From Miltoncostaeales bacterium (GTDB lineage: Bacteria; Actinomycetota; Thermoleophilia; Miltoncostaeales; Miltoncostaeaceae), in contig JAUROO010000001.1 in the NCBI GenBank assembly GCA_030829765.1, forward strand, positions 1 through 17,888: a DNA stretch of 17,888 nt, read 5' to 3'. A program made the translations under genes and the position numbers. Below the pieces are notes generated by a model, which saw only the letters and a list, made by a program, of their open reading frames with translations, did not search any database and was not told the DNA's origin. Below are positions 14,249-17,888 of this stretch, one piece after another; position 1 is the first letter of the stretch, and every line of letters starts with the position of its first letter.

Positions 14249-14255
14249 CGCCGGG

Positions 14256-14627
14256 GTGCCCGACATGCAGATCGTCATCGATGAGGAGCCTCCCGGCGCC
14301 GGGATGCGTGGGCACCGTGCGCTGGCCGGCCGGCGCCTGTTGCTGGCCATCGTGCTGGCCGCTGCCGAGGCCGTGATGCTGCTGGTCTGGCGTCCGGCGT
14401 TCCTATGGGTGCTGCTGGGTGCCGCCGTGCTGCTGGCCCTGGCCGTGGGGCTCCTCAGCCGCGTCCCCGCGGGCCTCGGGCGCGACCTCCTGCTGATCGT
14501 CGGTGGCGCCCAGGCGATCGTCATCGGGGTGCCCCTCGCGCTCGGATTCGGCGTGCTGGTGGCCGTGATCCTGGGGATCATGCTCATCGCCGGGCTGGTG
14601 TTCGTCGCGGTGGCGAAGCGCCGGTGA
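14256..14627 (+). CDS. Small four-helix membrane protein, unknown function
   Basis: The product is 123 residues from GTG 14256 or 120 from ATG 14265. After a charged N-terminus of about 25 residues it has four hydrophobic segments: RLLLAIVLAAAEAVMLLVW, then FLWVLLGAAVLLALAVGLL, then LLLIVGGAQAIVIGVPLALG, then VLVAVILGIMLIAGLVFVAV. It ends AKRR. A short positively charged loop (SRVPAGLGRD) separates helices two and three, so both ends should face the cytoplasm. I do not recognise a family. The stop overlaps the start of the subtilase gene (GTGA, 14624-14627), so the two are translationally coupled and probably act together. It diverges from the secreted deacetylase over a 47-base gap. Confidence 0.72.
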   Translation: MPDMQIVIDEEPPGAGMRGHRALAGRRLLLAIVLAAAEAVMLLVWRPAFLWVLLGAAVLLALAVGLLSRVPAGLGRDLLLIVGGAQAIVIGVPLALGFGVLVAVILGIMLIAGLVFVAVAKRR

Positions 14628-16003
14628 TCGCCATCCACGCAGCGCCCCCGCCGCCCATCGTTGCGCCCGTGCGTGCCCGGCAGGCCGCACGCGAGTCGCA
14701 GACCTTCGACCAGGACGTGGGTGCGCTGATCGGGCAGGCATGGCTGCGTGCCATTCGCTGGCGGCCACTTGCCGCCGGGTTCGTGCAGGCCCCGCTCGTC
14801 GCGGTGCTGGATACCGGCGTGGCCCCCGGTGCGGCCGGTCTGGCCAACCGCGTGGATACCGGGCGCGCGGCGTCGTTCGCCTTCGGCGACGGCAACCCGC
14901 TGGTGGATCCGCAGGGGCACGGCACGATGGTGGCGAGCGTCATCTCCACCGTCGCCTCGGGCTCCGAGGCCGCGCCCGGCGTGCGCATCCTGCCGGTGCA
15001 GATCGCCGGCCCCGGCGGCGAGACCTCGGCCCAGGCCGTGGCCGATGGAATCCGGTATGCGATCTCACGCCGTGCGCGCATCATCAACCTGAGCCTCCAG
15101 GGCAGCAACCGGTCGAAGGTGGAGCAGGACGCCATCGACGAGGCCGTGCGCAAGGGCATCCTCGTGATCGCGGCCAGCGGCAACACGGGCAAGGACACAT
15201 GCGGGGTGAGGGGCATCACGCAGTGCGAGTACCCCGGTGCGTACCGGCACGTGCTCGCGGTGGGCGCCACGGACGAGGGCGGCGCGGCCCTCCCGGAGAG
15301 CACGCGCGGCATGCACGTGGCACTGGCGGCCCCGGGCCGCGACATCACCGCCGCCAGTGCGCGCGGCCCCGAGGGCGGGCCCCGCTTCGAGACCCGCACG
15401 GGCACGTCCATGGCCGCCGCGGTGGTGACGGGGGTGGCCGCCCGCCTGCTGGTGGCGCGCCCCACGCTGACGCCTGCGCAGCTCACTGAGATCCTCATGG
15501 CGAGTGCGCGTGGCAGTCGCGGCGCCCTCGACCGTGCCCGCGGCGCGGGGGTGGTGGACCTACCGCGCGCACTCGCCATGCGTCCGCCGGCCCTGGATGC
15601 GCGCGAGCCCGACGACGATGCCCCGGGAGCACGCCGCCTGCCGGCTCTCGTGCGCCCCGGGTACTCATTCGGGCAGCGCTCCGGGATGCTCCGCACCTGG
15701 GCCGACCTGCGCGACTACTCAGTGGTCAATCTGAAGAAGGGGCAATTGCTCACAGCAGAGGCCACCGTGTCGCGGGGCAACGACGTCGACCTGTACCTGT
15801 GGAAGCCCGGCACGCCGCCCTACCGCGGCGGCGCGAAGTTCGCGCGGAAGTGGCTGGTGGCGGGGTCCGTGAACAAGGGTTCCACCGAGGTGCTGACCCG
15901 TCGCGCCGATCGCACGGGCGCATACCTGGTGGAGGTGCGGCTGGCCGGGGCGCAGCGCCTCGTGCGGCCGCGCTACGTGGTGACGGCTACCGTCACGCGC
16001 TGA
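14624..16003 (+). CDS. Subtilisin-like serine protease (S8) with a C-terminal PPC-like domain
   Basis: The 459-residue protein contains a complete catalytic triad: Asp63 in VLDTGV, His99 in GHGTMVAS and Ser262 in GTSMAAA. Asn187 in ASGN supplies the oxyanion hole. The domain ends near residue 325. A linker rich in Asp, Pro and Arg follows, and then a beta-rich domain (about 350-459) resembling the bacterial pre-peptidase C-terminal domain (SVVNLKKGQLLTAEATV, then NDVDLYLWKPG, then GAYLVEVRL). No signal peptide or membrane helix is visible at the N-terminus, which is odd because subtilases with PPC domains are usually exported. GTG 14624 is chosen for its GTGA overlap with the membrane protein gene; the codons upstream in frame do not encode a signal sequence either. 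The substrate is unknown. Confidence 0.9.
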   Translation: MIAIHAAPPPPIVAPVRARQAARESQTFDQDVGALIGQAWLRAIRWRPLAAGFVQAPLVAVLDTGVAPGAAGLANRVDTGRAASFAFGDGNPLVDPQGHGTMVASVISTVASGSEAAPGVRILPVQIAGPGGETSAQAVADGIRYAISRRARIINLSLQGSNRSKVEQDAIDEAVRKGILVIAASGNTGKDTCGVRGITQCEYPGAYRHVLAVGATDEGGAALPESTRGMHVALAAPGRDITAASARGPEGGPRFETRTGTSMAAAVVTGVAARLLVARPTLTPAQLTEILMASARGSRGALDRARGAGVVDLPRALAMRPPALDAREPDDDAPGARRLPALVRPGYSFGQRSGMLRTWADLRDYSVVNLKKGQLLTAEATVSRGNDVDLYLWKPGTPPYRGGAKFARKWLVAGSVNKGSTEVLTRRADRTGAYLVEVRLAGAQRLVRPRYVVTATVTR

Positions 16004-16032
16004 CCGCGCTCCTGCTCGGGGTGTTGCGGATT

Positions 16033-16049
16033 CGCCACATGTGGTGGCG
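16033..16049 (+). promoter_or_regulatory. Inverted repeat immediately before the ppk1 start
   Basis: CGCCAC (16033-16038) and GTGGCG (16044-16049) form an inverted repeat with a five-base centre. It contains the perfect 10-base palindrome CCACATGTGG (16035-16044). It ends at the base before ATG 16050. It could be an operator or a small RNA hairpin that affects initiation; no regulator is identified. Confidence 0.4.
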
Positions 16050-17888
16050 ATGGACCGTGAAACCGGCTTTCATGGACCGATGGCCAGTACCGGCACCACG
16101 CCGCGCGATCTGTCGGATCCCGCGCTGTATTTCAACCGCGAGTTCTCGTGGCTGGACTTCAACGCCCGCGTGCTGGCGCTTGCGGCCGATCCGTCGCAGC
16201 CGCTGCTCGAGCGCTGCAAGTTCCTCGCGATCTTCTCGAGCAACCTCGATGAGTTCTTCATGGTGCGCGTTGCCAGCGTGATCGAGGCGCTGGAGGCCGG
16301 CCGGCCGTCGTCCACGCCCGATCGGCTTCCCCGCGAGCAGGTGCTGGAGGGAATCCGCGAGCGCGTGCTGGAACTGGTGGACCTGCAGGCGTCGGTGTGG
16401 CGCGACGAGGTGCGACCGTCGCTCGCGGCGGAGGGCATCGTGGTCGCGAACATCGACGACCTGCCCGGCAGTGCGCAGGCCGACCTGCACATCAGGTTCG
16501 AGCGCGAGATCGAGCCGGTGCTGATCCCCCTCGCAGTCGGCCCGGGGTTGCCGTTCCCGTACATCAGCGGCCTGTCGCTGAACCTGGGGCTCACGGTGCG
16601 CGACCCCCATACCGGCGAGTCGCGGTTCGCGCGTGTGAAGGTACCCCGGACGCTGCCGCGATTCGTGCGCGGCGGGGACATCCTGGTGCCCGTGGAGCAG
16701 GTGATCGCCGCCAATCTGGGGCGGGTCTTCCCGGGGATGGAGATCACCCGCCGCGTGCTGTTCCGCGTGACGCGCGATGCCGACTTCTCCATCTCCGATG
16801 AGGCAGACGACCTGCTGAACGCGGTGGAGCGCGAACTGAGCCGGCGACGCTTTGGCGGTCCGGTGCGCGTGGAGGTGGAGGCCCGCAGCAGTGGCACCCT
16901 GCTGGAGGACATCAAGGACGGCCTCGGCGTGTCGGACACCGAGGTCTATCCCATCTCGAGCCTGCTCGACCAGACCGCGCTGTGGCAGGTGGCGGCGCTC
17001 GACCGTCCGGACCTGAAGGACCGACCGTGGGAGCCACGGGTTCCCGCGCGCCTCATGGGTGGACGCGATGACGGCGACATCTTCGCCGAGATCCGTCGCG
17101 GCGACATCCTCGTGCACCATCCCTACGACTCGTTCGAGGCAAGCGTGGCCCGGTTCGTGCACGAGGCCGCCGACGACCCCGATGTGGTCACCATCGAGCA
17201 GACGCTGTACCGCACCAGCGGTGACACGCCGATCGTGCCGGCGCTCATCCGTGCGGCCGAGCGGGGCAAGGGCACGGTGTGCCTTGTCGAACTGAAGGCG
17301 CGGTTCGATGAGGAGCAGAACATCCGGTGGGCCAAGGCGCTGGAGCGCGCGGGCGTGCACGTGGTGTACGGGCTGCCCGGGCTGAAGACCCACGCGAAGC
17401 TGTGCCTGGTCGTGCGGCGTGAGGGCAGCCGGCTGCGCCGCTACGCGCACATCGGCACAGGCAACTACCACCCCACCACCTCGCGCCACTACACGGACAC
17501 GGGGCTGTTCACCTGCCGCGATGACGTGGTGGACGACGTGGCCGATCTCTTCAACTACCTCACCGGGTTCGCGCGTCCACCCGAGTACCGGCGGGCACTG
17601 GTGGCGCCCGAGCACCTGCGCGAGGGTCTGCTTCAGCACATCGACCGGGTCACCGAGCGCCACGGGCAGGGGCACCCCGGGCACATCCGGATGAAGCTCA
17701 ACTCGCTCATCGACGGCCGGCTGATCCAGGCGCTGTTCCGGGCCTCATGCGCGGGGGTGCCCGTGGATCTCTGCGTGCGTGGCATCTGTGGGTTCGTGCC
17801 GGGGGTCCCGGGCGTGAGCGAGAACATCCGCGTGCTCTCGGTGGTGGGGCGATTACTGGAGAACGCCGGCATATTCGCGTGCACCCGC
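16050..17888 (+). CDS. ppk1: Polyphosphate kinase 1 (3' end outside window)
   Basis: PPK1 reversibly transfers the gamma phosphate of ATP to polyphosphate. The visible 613 residues include the N-terminal domain (LYFNREFSWLDFNARVL and FSSNLDEFFMVRV), the middle domain, and much of the two phospholipase-D-like C-terminal domains. Conserved segments are HHPYDSFEASV, ELKARFDEEQNIRWAK, GLKTHAKL with the phospho-acceptor His448, and YAHIGTGNYH. Counting without gaps from His448 (E. coli His435), the position of E. coli His592 is Asn605 (LLENAG where LLEHSR-like sequence is usual). ATG 16050 and in-frame ATG 16080 are both possible starts; neither has a good ribosome site. The reading frame is intact to the window edge. 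Together with pst upstream, it points to phosphate storage. Confidence 0.95.
   Translation, partial: MDRETGFHGPMASTGTTPRDLSDPALYFNREFSWLDFNARVLALAADPSQPLLERCKFLAIFSSNLDEFFMVRVASVIEALEAGRPSSTPDRLPREQVLEGIRERVLELVDLQASVWRDEVRPSLAAEGIVVANIDDLPGSAQADLHIRFEREIEPVLIPLAVGPGLPFPYISGLSLNLGLTVRDPHTGESRFARVKVPRTLPRFVRGGDILVPVEQVIAANLGRVFPGMEITRRVLFRVTRDADFSISDEADDLLNAVERELSRRRFGGPVRVEVEARSSGTLLEDIKDGLGVSDTEVYPISSLLDQTALWQVAALDRPDLKDRPWEPRVPARLMGGRDDGDIFAEIRRGDILVHHPYDSFEASVARFVHEAADDPDVVTIEQTLYRTSGDTPIVPALIRAAERGKGTVCLVELKARFDEEQNIRWAKALERAGVHVVYGLPGLKTHAKLCLVVRREGSRLRRYAHIGTGNYHPTTSRHYTDTGLFTCRDDVVDDVADLFNYLTGFARPPEYRRALVAPEHLREGLLQHIDRVTERHGQGHPGHIRMKLNSLIDGRLIQALFRASCAGVPVDLCVRGICGFVPGVPGVSENIRVLSVVGRLLENAGIFACTR

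Noticed and set aside
14600..14640. Programmed -1 frameshift joining the membrane protein to the subtilase.
   Set aside because: The frames are related by -1 and a fusion would supply a membrane anchor, but no slippery heptamer is present at AAG CGC CGG TGA. The GTGA overlap is explained by ordinary translational coupling.

Overview
The window is a very GC-rich, gene-dense chromosomal segment. It has short or overlapping gene boundaries, many GTG starts, and promoter-like TAnnnT hexamers close to start codons. The gene set (two-gene-fused Pst permease, LytR-CpsA-Psr protein, ROK sugar kinase, mycobacterial-style single-zinc MetG, polyphosphate kinase 1) suggests a high-GC actinobacterial lineage, possibly a deep-branching one. 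That placement is an inference. I see no rRNA, tRNA, transposase, phage gene or CRISPR array, and no gap without a gene is longer than about 125 bases.

Region 1 (1-3752): the end of a high-affinity phosphate importer operon. The C-terminal two thirds of PstS is followed by a stem-loop, then by one long gene encoding PstC and PstA as a single polypeptide, then by PstB, which overlaps it by ATGA. phoU does not follow. Two 33-bp direct repeats lie between pstB and the convergent next gene and may act as a two-way transcription stop.

Region 2 (3753-7134): cell-envelope genes. A membrane-anchored polysaccharide deacetylase and a flippase-like membrane protein (YbhN/LPG-synthase TM family) are translationally coupled on the minus strand. 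An FmdB-type zinc-ribbon protein reads divergently from them and ends exactly where a minus-strand LytR-CpsA-Psr protein ends.

Region 3 (7186-13426): metabolism and translation housekeeping. A ROK-family sugar kinase overlaps rsmI, and metG-tatD-rsmA-ispE form a tight operon, a gene order common in Gram-positive bacteria. A small minus-strand nucleotidyltransferase-fold gene lies between rsmI and metG. Two housekeeping genes (rsmI, tatD) appear to begin at non-standard start codons behind strong Shine-Dalgarno sequences.

Region 4 (13423-17888): a secreted polysaccharide deacetylase (minus) is divergent from a small four-helix membrane protein that is coupled to a subtilase with no visible signal peptide. 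Polyphosphate kinase 1 follows and runs off the window. Its last visible residues carry Asn where the second conserved catalytic His of PPK1 is expected.

I did not find a clear new defence or mobile system. The best leads are the PstC-PstA fusion, the unusual start codons, the membrane protein/subtilase pair and the substituted PPK1 histidine.
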